A DNA stretch of 64,000 bases from JADJLQ01 sp038251405 (GCA_038251405.1 JBBSBH010000019.1:1-64000), one strand, 5' to 3'. Shown: positions 16,794-26,169, counted from the stretch's first letter. Made by a program: numbers and translations. The notes: generated by a model not told the origin, from the sequence alone.

Positions 16794-17153
16794 ATGAATA
16801 AGAAAATTTCTCTTTCCATTCTGGCAGCAGGAGTATGCCTTTTAACTTTTTGTACTGCATCTAAAAAAACTACTACTGTAGCGACAGTAAAGGTTATTCC
16901 AGTATCGTTTCAAACCGATGTCTATCCCATAATGCAATTGCATTGTACTCCATGCCATTTCCCGGAGGCAGGTCAGAAAAAAATGTTAAATACCTATGAT
17001 GCTGCAAGTGAATGGTTCACAGACATCATCGAACGAGTGCAGCTTCCAGCTACTGATGAAAAATTCATGCCATTCAAAGGAAAAAAGCCTGCCTTGAACG
17101 AAGCTGAAATAAAAACATTAATAGCTTGGAAGGATCAGAAAATGCCGAAGTAA
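16794..17153 (+). CDS. Small c-type cytochrome lipoprotein
   Basis: 119 residues. Lipobox LLTFC (C20) followed by a lysine/threonine-rich linker. A single haem-binding site CTPCH (51-55) follows SFQTDVYPIMQLH, a pattern found in Bacteroidota and planctomycete cytochromes of the 'cytochrome c domain' family. The distal methionine is probably in KFMPF. It lies close behind the thioredoxin-dockerin gene and is likely co-transcribed. Confidence 0.85.
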   Translation: MNKKISLSILAAGVCLLTFCTASKKTTTVATVKVIPVSFQTDVYPIMQLHCTPCHFPEAGQKKMLNTYDAASEWFTDIIERVQLPATDEKFMPFKGKKPALNEAEIKTLIAWKDQKMPK

Positions 17154-17235
17154 ATAATTCATCGTCCTATACTCATTTGCTAATTTAACATGATATGTTC
17201 TGTAATTATGGATCGTGGGTTTAAAACTTAACTTG

Positions 17236-17565
17236 ATGGTGGAGACTAATCGCAAGCAAAAAATATTATCTTTTTTAGAACAAGACCCTGCTTCTTCCTT
17301 TTTGTTATTTGCTTTAGCAAAAGAATATGAAATTGAAAATGATCATCAGTCATCCATAGAAACTTACGAAAGATTAATTCAAAATGAGCCCTTATACACA
17401 GGTGCATACTATCATCTTGGAAAGCAATACATTTTGATTGATAATCCCATGAAAGCATTAGAAGTGTATAAAGCAGGTCTTGAAGCCTGTAAAAAAGCAA
17501 ATGCTATGCATGATGCTTCCGAAATAAGGTCTGCTTTTGAAGAGATAAGTGATGAGGAATTATAG
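17236..17565 (+). CDS. TPR-repeat protein
   Basis: A 109-residue cytoplasmic helical protein with about two tetratricopeptide motifs (LFALAKEYEIENDHQSSIETYERLIQ and YHLGKQYILIDNPMKALEVYKAGL regions). I start at the ATG at 17236. A GTG seven codons upstream is also possible. No partner is evident; it is upstream of the HtrA protease gene. Confidence 0.75.
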   Translation: MVETNRKQKILSFLEQDPASSFLLFALAKEYEIENDHQSSIETYERLIQNEPLYTGAYYHLGKQYILIDNPMKALEVYKAGLEACKKANAMHDASEIRSAFEEISDEEL

Positions 17566-17632
17566 TAACCCAGCAATGAATAGATATCGTATTGATTTTT
17601 GCTGTAATTTGCATATTATTTAGATTACCCGA

Positions 17633-19123
17633 ATGAAGTCAATATTTAGTATAGTTCTGGCAGCTTTATTAAGTTCAATACTTACATTATTTCTCTATAG
17701 TAAATACTTTCCTCAGCGCATATTGATCAGAGAGCCTAAAATAGTAACTACTGACCTGAAAATTGGAGAAGGTCGGTCTGTATTTGTCGATCAAAATAAA
17801 AGACCTGAAATATCACCCGGCACAAGTGCTATGATCGAGTTTCCAAGTTTCCGGGAAGGTGCTAAGCAAGCTATTCCTGCCGTGGTATATATAAAATCTA
17901 CTGAAGTATTTACTAATAGATATGGATATGAATATCTCGATCACAGTTCAGGATCAGGCGTAATAGTTTCATCAGATGGCTATATAGTGACTAATCATCA
18001 CGTGATAGAAACAGGAGGATCTGACATTTCTGCCAATATAGAAGTGACCCTTAATTCAAAGGAAAAATTTATTGCAAAAGTAGTCGGTGATGACCCCAGT
18101 ACAGACCTGGCACTTTTAAAAATCGATACAAAAGATTTACCCTTTCTAATGATTGGTAACAGTGACGAGTTGGAAATTGGGGACTGGGTTTTAGCAATTG
18201 GTAATCCTGAAAAATTAAAAGCTACCGTAACAGCAGGGATTGTTAGTGCTAAAGGAAGAAATATCAATATATTGGGCGACAGAGAATTCTCCATTGAATC
18301 TTTTATACAGACTGATGCTGTAGTGAATCCGGGGAATAGTGGTGGGGCCCTGGTAAATGCCTCCGGTTTATTAGTAGGCATCAATACTGCTATCCTTACG
18401 CATACTGGAAATTACGAGGGATATTCATTTGCTATTCCATCTACTTTGGTAAAAAAAGTAATTGAAGATTTGAAGCAGTATGGAAAGACGCAGCGCGCAT
18501 TCTTAGGAATTACATTGAATGATGATATTGATAATCAAAAAGTAAAAGATCTTAAATTGCCCAATCATGCCGGGGTACTGGTAGAAAGAGTATTCGAAAA
18601 TAGTGCCTCTTCTGACGCTGGCCTGAAACCCGGGGATGTCATTTTAAAATTAGATCTGGCTAACGTTGCTTCCAATAATGAATTGTATGAAAAAATTGGA
18701 AGTAAAAGGCCTGGAGACGAAGTAAATATAACTTTTTTTAGAAATGGCAAAAATTATCAAACCGTTGTAAAGCTTAAAGACATTAATAATCAAACTGTTT
18801 TAGATCAAGCCAATATCCATGCTGAAAAAACACTTACAGATCACGGATTTGAAATACGAGATCTTAATCCCTACGAAAAAAATAAATTTAAAATAAATGG
18901 GGTTCGTGTAGTAGGTATTTATAAAGGCTCCATTGTAGATCTCTGTAATATGCAGACAGGATATATTGTTACTCAAATCAATGGTCAATTAGTTAGAAGT
19001 GCAGAGGATTTTATTAAAAAATTTAAAGCCTTATCCGGGGTCGTGGAGCTTACTGGTTTCTATGATTTTGACAGAGATCTGTCTATATATCCTTATAAGT
19101 TTAAAAAGTCTTCTAATCCTTAG
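17633..19123 (+). CDS. HtrA/Deg-type periplasmic serine protease with two PDZ domains
   Basis: 496 residues. An uncleaved N-terminal membrane anchor (about 5-22) is followed by a trypsin-like S1C domain. Catalytic residues are H123 (VTNHHVIE), D158 (DPSTDLALLKI) and S236 (NPGNSGGAL). PDZ1 is at about 290-385 (GVLVERVFENSASSDAGLKPGDVI) and a divergent PDZ2 at about 395-485. It is a periplasmic quality-control protease/chaperone. It is standalone between a TPR gene and an acyl-CoA carboxylase gene. Confidence 0.94.
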   Translation: MKSIFSIVLAALLSSILTLFLYSKYFPQRILIREPKIVTTDLKIGEGRSVFVDQNKRPEISPGTSAMIEFPSFREGAKQAIPAVVYIKSTEVFTNRYGYEYLDHSSGSGVIVSSDGYIVTNHHVIETGGSDISANIEVTLNSKEKFIAKVVGDDPSTDLALLKIDTKDLPFLMIGNSDELEIGDWVLAIGNPEKLKATVTAGIVSAKGRNINILGDREFSIESFIQTDAVVNPGNSGGALVNASGLLVGINTAILTHTGNYEGYSFAIPSTLVKKVIEDLKQYGKTQRAFLGITLNDDIDNQKVKDLKLPNHAGVLVERVFENSASSDAGLKPGDVILKLDLANVASNNELYEKIGSKRPGDEVNITFFRNGKNYQTVVKLKDINNQTVLDQANIHAEKTLTDHGFEIRDLNPYEKNKFKINGVRVVGIYKGSIVDLCNMQTGYIVTQINGQLVRSAEDFIKKFKALSGVVELTGFYDFDRDLSIYPYKFKKSSNP

Positions 19124-19208
19124 TTTGAAATTATTGATCCAGAATATTTGAACTAATTTTGAACAAATTGGCAATAATGCCCCTTCACGCTATTAAAATT
19201 TACTGTTG

Positions 19209-20840
19209 ATGTCAGATCAATTAATTGCATCTCAAAATGAAGATGAATATAAACTAGCTATTTCCAAACTGCAGCGAAAACTAGAGGAAATATACCAGGG
19301 GGGCGGTAAAAAAAAGATAGAAAAACTGCATCAGGAAGGCAAGCTTCATGCCCGTGAAAGAATCCAATTACTTATAGACAAAGGGACTGAATTTTTAGAA
19401 ATAGGAGCACTTGCTGCCTTAGACATGTATGCAGAAGAAGGTGGCTGCCCTGCAGCAGGAGTAGTTTGTGGTTTGGGAAAAATTCATGGCAGGATATGTA
19501 TGGTAGTGGCTAATGATGCTTCTGTAAAAGCTGGTGCGTGGTTTCCTATGGCAGGAAAAAAAAATCTTCGCGCCCAGGAAATAGCAATGGAAAATTATAT
19601 CCCGATCATTTATTTGGTTGATAGCGCTGGTGTTTTTCTTCCTATGCAGGATGAGATCTTTCCTGATAAAGAACATTTTGGAAGGATATTTAGAAATAAC
19701 GCAAAGATGTCAAGCATGGGAATCCCACAAATTGCTGCGGTAATGGGTGCTTGTGTTGCCGGTGGTGCTTATCTGCCTATCATGTCTGATGAAGCATTGA
19801 TCGTTGAAAATACCGGATCCATTTTTCTGGCAGGCCCCTATCTTGTAAAAGCTGCCATTGGTGAAAATGTTGATAAAGAAACTCTAGGTGGTGCGGACAC
19901 GACTACAGAAATTTCAGGAATTATAGATCATAAAATGCCGGACGATACCTCCTGCCTGGAAAGAATAAGAGAATTGGTAAAGGGACTTGGACATAAACCA
20001 AAAGCCGGATTTGATAGAATACCTTCTATAGAACCCGCCTCACCTGCGTCAAAAATCTTCGAATTGATTCCTTTTCAGTCAAACAAACCATTTCCAATAA
20101 TTCCTGTTTTGCAATGCATAGTAGATAAAGACTCAATGATTCCCTATAAAGAAGAGTATGGAAAGACCATTTTTTGCACTTATGCGCGCATAGACGGTTG
20201 GAGCGTAGGTATTCTTGCTAATAATCGGGAAGTAATACGAGCTGGCAAAGGAGAAATGCAGTTTGGGGGTGTGATTTATTCTGATAGTGCAGATAAGGCT
20301 ACCAGGTTCATATTGAACTGCAATCAAAAAAATATTCCATTAATATTTTTACAAGATGTTACTGGCTTTATGGTTGGAACACGGTCCGAGCAAGGTGGCA
20401 TTATAAAAGATGGTGCTAAAATGGTAAATGCAGTGGCTAATAGTACGGTTCCCAAGTTTACTATTATTATTGGCAATTCTTATGGTGCGGGAAATTATGC
20501 CATGTGCGGTAAAGCCTATGATCCCAGGTTAATAGTGGCCTGGCCATCTGCTAAAATTGCAGTAATGGGTGGCCACCAGGCCGCCAAAGTACTCACCGAT
20601 CTTCAAATACATAAACTCAAATCTAAAGGTCACGAACCCAATCCGGAAGAAGAAAAAGAACTTTACAAAAAGATAAAAGAGCAATATGAAGAGCAGGAAT
20701 CTCCATATTATGCAGCAGCAAGGTTATGGGTAGATGGTATCATTAATCCATTGGATACCCGTAATTTTATAGCTACTGGTATTGAAATGGCAAGCCATGC
20801 CCCTGTGGAAAAGTTTAATGTGGGGGTGATACAAGTATGA
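19209..20840 (+). CDS. Acyl-CoA carboxylase beta (carboxyltransferase) subunit
   Basis: 543 residues. Both crotonase-fold halves of the biotin-dependent carboxyltransferase are present: HARERIQLLIDKGT, the MCC-like stretch LPMQDEIFPDKEHFGRIFRN, MGACVAGGAYLPIMSDE, and the C-terminal TGFMVGTRSEQGGIIKDGAKM with GNSYGAGNYAMCG. It resembles methylcrotonyl-CoA carboxylase beta most closely, so leucine degradation is the leading role; propionyl-CoA is the alternative. The biotin carboxylase subunit is not adjacent. Start at the ATG at 19209 (an in-frame TTG precedes it directly). Confidence 0.9.
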   Translation: MSDQLIASQNEDEYKLAISKLQRKLEEIYQGGGKKKIEKLHQEGKLHARERIQLLIDKGTEFLEIGALAALDMYAEEGGCPAAGVVCGLGKIHGRICMVVANDASVKAGAWFPMAGKKNLRAQEIAMENYIPIIYLVDSAGVFLPMQDEIFPDKEHFGRIFRNNAKMSSMGIPQIAAVMGACVAGGAYLPIMSDEALIVENTGSIFLAGPYLVKAAIGENVDKETLGGADTTTEISGIIDHKMPDDTSCLERIRELVKGLGHKPKAGFDRIPSIEPASPASKIFELIPFQSNKPFPIIPVLQCIVDKDSMIPYKEEYGKTIFCTYARIDGWSVGILANNREVIRAGKGEMQFGGVIYSDSADKATRFILNCNQKNIPLIFLQDVTGFMVGTRSEQGGIIKDGAKMVNAVANSTVPKFTIIIGNSYGAGNYAMCGKAYDPRLIVAWPSAKIAVMGGHQAAKVLTDLQIHKLKSKGHEPNPEEEKELYKKIKEQYEEQESPYYAAARLWVDGIINPLDTRNFIATGIEMASHAPVEKFNVGVIQV

Positions 20841-20860
20841 GTAATTAATAGTTTGTCCAT

Positions 20861-20868
20861 TAACTTTG
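20861..20868 (+). promoter_or_regulatory. -7 box in front of the decayed nuclease gene
   Basis: TAACTTTG matches TAnnTTTG exactly and lies 7 nt before the ATG at 20876, so the transcript of the original gene would have been leaderless or nearly so. Confidence 0.35.
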
Positions 20869-20875
20869 TAATAGT

Positions 20876-21270
20876 ATGACTGACCTGGAAGAAATAAAGG
20901 ATATTTTAAACAAAATGCACAGCAACTGGCTTTGATTTCTCAATCCCAAAAAGAGACCTACTTAAAATTCAAATAAACTGATCTAAAATTCAAAGAAACT
21001 GATCAACGAATCGTAAAAGCATTTGATTTATTCGAGGTTCAATGGGGTAAACGAATGGAAAGCCTGGTAGAGGGTGATTTGATCAGGCTGTTTCAAGAAA
21101 GAGGCATTGATGTGCATGAAACTTCTCCAAGAAGAAAAGGCACTCAAAATGGCGAGCAGTTTGAATTTGATATAATTGCACATAATGGTAATGAAATAAT
21201 AATTGTAGAAGTAAAAACTACTTTAACCCAATTTTTGCAGTTGAAGCAAAAATTGCCGAATGGTCGATGA
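20876..21270 (+). pseudogene. Decayed coiled-coil plus PD-(D/E)XK nuclease-like gene
   Basis: From the ATG at 20876 the frame reads MTDLEEIKDILNK, then needs a one-base shift at about 20916 to read AQQLALISQSQKETYLKFK. It then meets a TAA (about 20975) exactly where the repeated motif KFKETD predicts GAA. After that it is open through QRIVKAFDLFEVQWGKRMESLVEG, ERGIDVHETSPRR and EFDIIAHNGNEIIIVEVKTTLT, and breaks again near 21230. The last part shows the EFD...EVK signature of the PD-(D/E)XK fold. The same architecture is seen at 36135-36750. At least three lesions make it a pseudogene. Confidence 0.7.
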
Positions 21271-21813
21271 AATAGTTGAATTGAAAACCAGCTATTTATC
21301 GAGGTTAAACCTCCTATGAGTGCGGATGATGAATATCAGCATCCCTACATTTATCGTACGGATCTGATATGACTATTGGAGTCATCAGACCCGAGTCTTG
21401 AAAATGAAATTATTCCTTATCATTTTAATTCAATATAAATAATTCATTTTCAATACCTCAGATTTTGCATAGAAATTCTAATGCAAAATTCCGGTTTAAG
21501 AAATAAGGATGTATCAAAATTTATTAAAAAATTGGACAAGGCAAAAGAATATTTGCAAGAATATAAAGAGTATTACATGTAAGGGGCAGTTGCCTTTTTA
21601 AGATCAGAAGGTGAAAGTGATATTCGATCCGCTAATGCAGGATTATTCATCATAAAAGCTACCGGCAATTCAGCTTCCATTGCTAATTCAGTAGGTTTTA
21701 AACCAAAAACATATTAAAAAGAGTACCATGTTGTATTTTCTTTTATCTTTATCTAAACCGGATTTTAGGCTTTTCGTCGTACATTTACGCTTCCAAAATC
21801 AATTTATAATTAA
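21271..21813. other. Region of gene remnants before pntAA
   Basis: Several short open pieces with protein-like composition follow one another in different frames. Examples are MSADDEYQHPYIYRTDLI then a TGA then LLESSDPSLENEIIPYHF (about 21310-21438), and AVAFLRSEGESDIRSANAG (about 21590-21717). A complete 33-codon frame at 21481-21582 is listed separately. None is a recognisable complete gene. The stretch appears to be the debris of accessory genes. Confidence 0.45.
21481..21582 (+). CDS. Possible 33-residue charged helical peptide
   Basis: ATG to TAA frame reading MQNSGLRNKDVSKFIKKL then a lysine/glutamate-rich helix ending EYKEYYM. It may be an independent small protein or the preserved end of a decayed gene. 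There is no identifiable homology and no promoter-like motif next to it. Confidence 0.3.
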   Translation: MQNSGLRNKDVSKFIKKLDKAKEYLQEYKEYYM

Positions 21814-22890
21814 ATGTTGACCATAGGGATCCTTTCAAGTCCGGACGATCCGCGAATACCTTTAGTACCGGAAACAATTGACAAATATTTAAAACTTGGA
21901 GTTGCTATACTTTATGAAAAAGGATGTGGCGATCTAGCTCATATATCTGATAGCACATTTGCTGAAAAAGTAAAGCTTGCTTCGCGGCAGGAAGTCTTAC
22001 AGCAATCAGATATAGTATTGAGTGCATTACCTGTATCTGAATCCGATCTGTCAAGTGCCAGGGCAGGAACTTCATTTCTATCCCTATTTGCGCCTTACCA
22101 ATCTCCCACAGTAGCTGATCCGTTCAAGTCAAATAAGTTCACTGCTTATTCATTAGATATGATACCCAGGAGCTCAATTGCCCAATCCATGGATGTTCTC
22201 TCCTCTATGGCTTCACTGGCAGGATATAAGGCGGTATTAATAGCTGCATCGTCATTACCCCGATATTTCCCCATGTTAATGACTGCAAGTGGGACCGTGA
22301 AGCCCGCTAAGGTTCTGGTATTAGGAGCCGGAGTAGCAGGCTTGCAAGCCATTGCAACGGCAAAAAGGCTAGGTGCTGTAATTGAAGTCTTTGATACCCG
22401 AAAAGCTGTTAAAGAGGAAGTAGAAAGTCTTGGAGGGAAATTCGTAGAAGTAGATGGTGCACAAGATGATAAAACGGCAGGCGGCTATGCGGTAGAACAA
22501 ACAGAAGAGTTTTTGAAAAAGCAAAGACAATTAGTTCAGGAAAGGGCAGCTAAATCTGATGTAATCATATGTACAGCTCAGCTTAGAGGTAAAAAAGCTC
22601 CCATATTGATCACCACTGATACATTATCCAAAATGAGACCTGGGTCGGTAATTATAGATCTGGCATCTTCGACCGGAGGAAATTGTGAATCTACCAAGGA
22701 TAAAGAAAGCATTACTGTACATGGCGTTACTGTTATTGGCAATAGTTATTTAGCTAATACGGTATCGATAGATGCAAGCTTTTTGTTAAGTAATAACTAT
22801 TTAAACTTTCTAAAACTATTAATCAAAGATGGCCAGATCAAGTACGATGAAGCAAATGAAATCTTGAGTGCCACCTGTATAACTAAATAA
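21814..22890 (+). CDS. pntAA: NAD(P) transhydrogenase alpha subunit, NAD-binding part
   Basis: 358 residues corresponding to domain I of proton-translocating transhydrogenase, which couples hydride transfer between NADH and NADP to proton entry. Motifs: RIPLVPETI near the N-terminus, AQSMDVLSSMASLAGYKAV and the Rossmann motif VLGAGVAGLQAI, then DTRKAVKEEVESLGG. The membrane part is encoded separately by the next gene, the split-alpha arrangement common in Bacteroidota. Confidence 0.95.
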   Translation: MLTIGILSSPDDPRIPLVPETIDKYLKLGVAILYEKGCGDLAHISDSTFAEKVKLASRQEVLQQSDIVLSALPVSESDLSSARAGTSFLSLFAPYQSPTVADPFKSNKFTAYSLDMIPRSSIAQSMDVLSSMASLAGYKAVLIAASSLPRYFPMLMTASGTVKPAKVLVLGAGVAGLQAIATAKRLGAVIEVFDTRKAVKEEVESLGGKFVEVDGAQDDKTAGGYAVEQTEEFLKKQRQLVQERAAKSDVIICTAQLRGKKAPILITTDTLSKMRPGSVIIDLASSTGGNCESTKDKESITVHGVTVIGNSYLANTVSIDASFLLSNNYLNFLKLLIKDGQIKYDEANEILSATCITK

Positions 22891-22903
22891 AAATCAATCT
22901 GAT

Positions 22904-23209
22904 ATGTTAGAATGGATACAAAGTAATCAACAAATCATTTACATCGTATTACTCATGATTTTTTTGGGTATAGAAGTGATTGGCAGAGTTCCAAGCGTAT
23001 TACATACTCCTCTTATGAGTGGGGCCAATGCTATTCATGGTGTAGTCATTATTGGCGCTATTATAGTAATGGGCAAGGCAGAGTCTGGGAATTACTTAGC
23101 ACTAATCCTTGGCTTCTTAGCAGTAATATTAGGTGCTTTAAATGTCGCCGGCGGATTTGTAGTCACCGATAGAATGTTGGAAATGTTTAAACAAAAGAAA
23201 TCTAAATAA
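22904..23209 (+). CDS. pntAB: NAD(P) transhydrogenase alpha subunit, membrane part
   Basis: 101 residues with three or four hydrophobic segments; motif IGRVPSVLHTPLMSGANAIHGVV is diagnostic for this subunit. It lies 13 nt after pntAA and overlaps pntB by one base (TAATG), so the three genes are one translationally coupled unit. Confidence 0.95.
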   Translation: MLEWIQSNQQIIYIVLLMIFLGIEVIGRVPSVLHTPLMSGANAIHGVVIIGAIIVMGKAESGNYLALILGFLAVILGALNVAGGFVVTDRMLEMFKQKKSK

Positions 23210-24633
23210 TGAGTCAGAGCATTCTCACTTTAATTTATATTATAGCTTCAGTCACTTTTATACTTGGATTGAAAATGCTTTCGAGCCCTACTACGGCTCG
23301 TAAAGGCAATTTGGTGGCAGCTTTTGGAATGGTGCTGGCCATTATAGGAACTATATTTTTGTATCATGATGACGAAGGAAATTATCTGCATAATCATCTT
23401 TGGATATTTGGAGGGCTGGCTATAGGTACACTATTGGGCTGGATAGTTGCAAAAAAAGTAAAGATGACCGCTATGCCCGAGATGGTTTCTTTATTTAATG
23501 GTATGGGTGGAGCCTGTGCAGCAATGATTTCGTTAATTGAATTTAACCACCTTTCCCATCTGCATGCTGAAAGCGGATTTTCTGGCATGAGCCATGGAAT
23601 TTTAGGAATTATTTTATTGGGCCTGATCATTGGCTCTATTTCCTTTGCGGGTAGTATGATAGCTTGGGGAAAACTCAATGGCAGTATCAAAGATTTCTCC
23701 TTTAAAGGGCAGACTATTATCAATCTCTTATTTCTGTTTTTCATCCTGGCCATAGCAACTTTTGTGATTTTTATCAGACCCGATGCCACACGAATTCTGG
23801 TATACATTATATTTATATTAGCCTTAGTCTATGGTTTATTCTTTGTGATGCCAATAGGGGGTGCCGATATGCCAGTAGTGATTTCATTATTAAATTCATT
23901 TACAGGTGTTGCAGCTGCCTCTGGAGGATTTTTATACAACAATAAGGCAATGCTTACAGGTGGTATATTGGTAGGAGCTGCAGGCACATTACTTACTATA
24001 CTAATGACCAAAGCCATGAACAGATCTATCATGAATGTATTGGTTGGAAATTTTGGTGGAGGTGGAACAGTTGGCACTGCTGCTGGGGCTGGAGGTGCAC
24101 AACCTGTAAAAGAGATCAATGCCAGCGATCTTGCCATTAGCCTGAATTATTCTAAATCAGTGGTAATCGTTCCCGGCTATGGACTTGCTGTTGCTCAGGC
24201 GCAGAAAACTTGTAAAGAATTGGAAGACACCCTCGAAGCCAATGGAGTAGAAGTAAAATATGCAATTCATCCTGTAGCAGGTCGCATGCCAGGTCATATG
24301 AACGTATTATTAGCAGAAGCTAATGTCCCCTACCCCAAACTGATTGACCTTGAGGAAGCAAATGATATGCTCAAAGATACTGATGTAGTTTTAGTTTTAG
24401 GAGCTAACGATGTAGTTAATCCCGCTGCTAAAGATGATCCTTCAAGTCCTATTTATGGAATGCCTGTATTAGAAGTTTGGAACGCCAAAATGGTAGTCGT
24501 AGTTAAAAGATCTATGAGTTCTGGCTATGCAGGAATAGATAATCCGCTATTCTACCACGATAAGACCAAAATGTTATTCGGTGACGCTAAAAAGGTTCTG
24601 CAAGACATTGTGACGGAAGTAAAAGCTTTGTAA
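23209..24633 (+). CDS. pntB: NAD(P) transhydrogenase beta subunit
   Basis: 474 residues: about nine membrane helices (1-270) and a C-terminal NADP-binding domain III with VIVPGYGLAVAQAQ, HPVAGRMPGHMNVLLAEA and GANDVVNPAA. It completes the pntAA-pntAB-pntB operon, which would supply NADPH from NADH and proton motive force. Confidence 0.96.
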   Translation: MSQSILTLIYIIASVTFILGLKMLSSPTTARKGNLVAAFGMVLAIIGTIFLYHDDEGNYLHNHLWIFGGLAIGTLLGWIVAKKVKMTAMPEMVSLFNGMGGACAAMISLIEFNHLSHLHAESGFSGMSHGILGIILLGLIIGSISFAGSMIAWGKLNGSIKDFSFKGQTIINLLFLFFILAIATFVIFIRPDATRILVYIIFILALVYGLFFVMPIGGADMPVVISLLNSFTGVAAASGGFLYNNKAMLTGGILVGAAGTLLTILMTKAMNRSIMNVLVGNFGGGGTVGTAAGAGGAQPVKEINASDLAISLNYSKSVVIVPGYGLAVAQAQKTCKELEDTLEANGVEVKYAIHPVAGRMPGHMNVLLAEANVPYPKLIDLEEANDMLKDTDVVLVLGANDVVNPAAKDDPSSPIYGMPVLEVWNAKMVVVVKRSMSSGYAGIDNPLFYHDKTKMLFGDAKKVLQDIVTEVKAL

Positions 24634-24781
24634 TTGGTGATCGGGTTCTCTTAAACCAGCTTTAAGCTATTCCTCAAATTTGTCAGAATAGTATTACAAT
24701 CAAATAAATTTGAGGTATAAATTCATTTGATAAAATGAAATTTTATTGTGAAATTGTGCGTTAAGATAAAAGTGAGAGAGC

Positions 24782-24854
24782 ACAGCCCCTGAAACAATTA
24801 GTGCAATTTGAGTTTTTTCAGGAGTTTTTTCTTCTATAACAGGGGCTGTTTTTT
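24782..24854 (+). terminator. Terminator-like hairpin after pntB (first of three)
   Basis: A perfect 10-bp stem, ACAGCCCCTG (24782-24791) with CAGGGGCTGT (24840-24849), closes a long loop and is followed by six T. Inside the loop CCTGAAA and TTTCAGG can pair as a rival stem. It is the best candidate end of the pnt transcript, about 150 nt past the pntB stop. Confidence 0.6.
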
Positions 24855-24908
24855 ATAAAACGTTTGGCAAACTATTACCGCTGCCCCATACAAATTAATT
24901 TATATTCT

Positions 24909-24964
24909 CCCCTAATGGGCCATTGATATTAAAGATTTGGTCATATATAGGGGTCATTTTTTTT
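24909..24964 (+). terminator. Second terminator-like hairpin
   Basis: CCCCTA (24909-24914) pairs with TAGGGG (24948-24953) and a run of eight T follows at 24957-24964. The T-run starts 108 nt after that of the first hairpin. Confidence 0.4.
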
Positions 24965-25032
24965 ACTACAATCAACTAATAACAAAATTCTCACTTTTTC
25001 AGTTTAATCCTTGAAATGATGAATCAGAAAAT

Positions 25033-25066
25033 AAGGGATTCCTGGTCAATCATCCCCTTTTTTTTT
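25033..25066 (+). terminator. Third, weaker terminator-like hairpin
   Basis: AAGGGAT (25033-25039) pairs with ATCCCCTT (25052-25059, one bulged C) and leads into nine T (25058-25066). The T-run starts about 101 nt after the second one. From 25067 to 25323 I see no gene or site. Confidence 0.35.
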
Positions 25067-25323
25067 AATTTTCCTGGTAGGATCAAGACCTTAAGGCCTT
25101 ATATCGAGAAGCCAAGAATAAAAAAGAATTGATATTCAAAATTTTCATTCTCACCTTCATCTCCACATCCTGGGATCGAATTTTCAAGGATAGGTAGACC
25201 CCTAAACAACAGAAATCAATTAGGGTTTAAACTATTTTATTTTAGTGATCCAAAAAACAGGCAGCTGAATGTCTCATGAAGGCTCCATTCATTGATATCA
25301 CCAATTAATGGTTAAGTCATCAC

Positions 25324-26169
25324 TCACTTTCCTTTCAAAAAAGCTATGCTTAATGGGACCTGATTCCAGCTATTATCATTTTCATCTTCAATATAAAAAT
25401 TTTCAATGCTTGATTTCTTAGCGGCTTTAAGCACTTTTTTCAAATTGATTTGACCAGTCCCTAATGTCACATCATTTTCGGTAGGTGTTGATCCGGTAAG
25501 ATCCCCCACTACTCCATTTCTCAGGTCTTTTACATGCATCAGCTTAAATCGGGTTGGATATTTTCTAATCAATTTAGCAGGATCCTGACCAGGATGAAAT
25601 GCCCATAAAATATCGATTTCAAAGGATACATATTCTGGATTGGTTTCTTTCATTAAAACATCAAATAAGGTGCCCCCTTCGTAGGGCTGGAATTCATAAC
25701 CGTGATTGTGGTAGGCAAATATGAGTCCATTTTGCCTGAGGTCCTTTCCTATTTCATTAAATATTACCGCCGTTTGTTTTGCTGTGCTGATATCCCAGGG
25801 AGCATTGTGCGGTATCCATGCCACCCGAACGTACTTTGCACCCAATATTTTAGCATTCTCTATTACCGTCGCTCTTTTTTTCATGATATCATCATACGAT
25901 ACTCCGAAACTGGTACACCTGATACCTCTTCTATCAATCATAGTACGGATATCATAAGCAGCCTGATTAAACAGATTTGAAAACTCAATATTGTCAATAC
26001 CCAAAGATTTGATATAGTCCAAAGTCCCTGGCATATCAGTAGCAAATTGCTTTCTAAATGTATAAGAGACCACACCGGGCTTGGGTTTCATCATTTTACT
26101 AAAGGATTGTGCTATCCCTCCAATGGCAATCAATAGTAACAGGAATAGAGTACTCAAAGATTTTTTCAT
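25324..26169 (-). CDS. Exported sugar-isomerase/epimerase-like TIM-barrel protein
   Basis: 281 residues from the ATG at 26169, chosen because it starts a signal peptide (MKKSLSTLFLLLLIAIGGIAQ). A longer frame upstream would overlap the dehydrogenase gene. The barrel is of the AP-endonuclease-2 type, with FAYHNHGYEFQPYEGG, VSFEIDILWAFHPGQDP and MHVKDLRNG supplying metal-site residues. It is paralogous to the barrel at 844-2046 but lacks DUF4440. It follows the PQQ dehydrogenase and arabinofuranosidase genes, so a sugar or sugar-lactone substrate in the periplasm is a reasonable guess. Confidence 0.88.
   Translation of the reverse strand: MKKSLSTLFLLLLIAIGGIAQSFSKMMKPKPGVVSYTFRKQFATDMPGTLDYIKSLGIDNIEFSNLFNQAAYDIRTMIDRRGIRCTSFGVSYDDIMKKRATVIENAKILGAKYVRVAWIPHNAPWDISTAKQTAVIFNEIGKDLRQNGLIFAYHNHGYEFQPYEGGTLFDVLMKETNPEYVSFEIDILWAFHPGQDPAKLIRKYPTRFKLMHVKDLRNGVVGDLTGSTPTENDVTLGTGQINLKKVLKAAKKSSIENFYIEDENDNSWNQVPLSIAFLKGK

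Noticed and set aside
24782..24854. A riboswitch or attenuator in the long loop after pntB
   Set aside because: It lies downstream of the operon and no gene follows on the plus strand, so there is nothing to regulate; terminator or small RNA is simpler.
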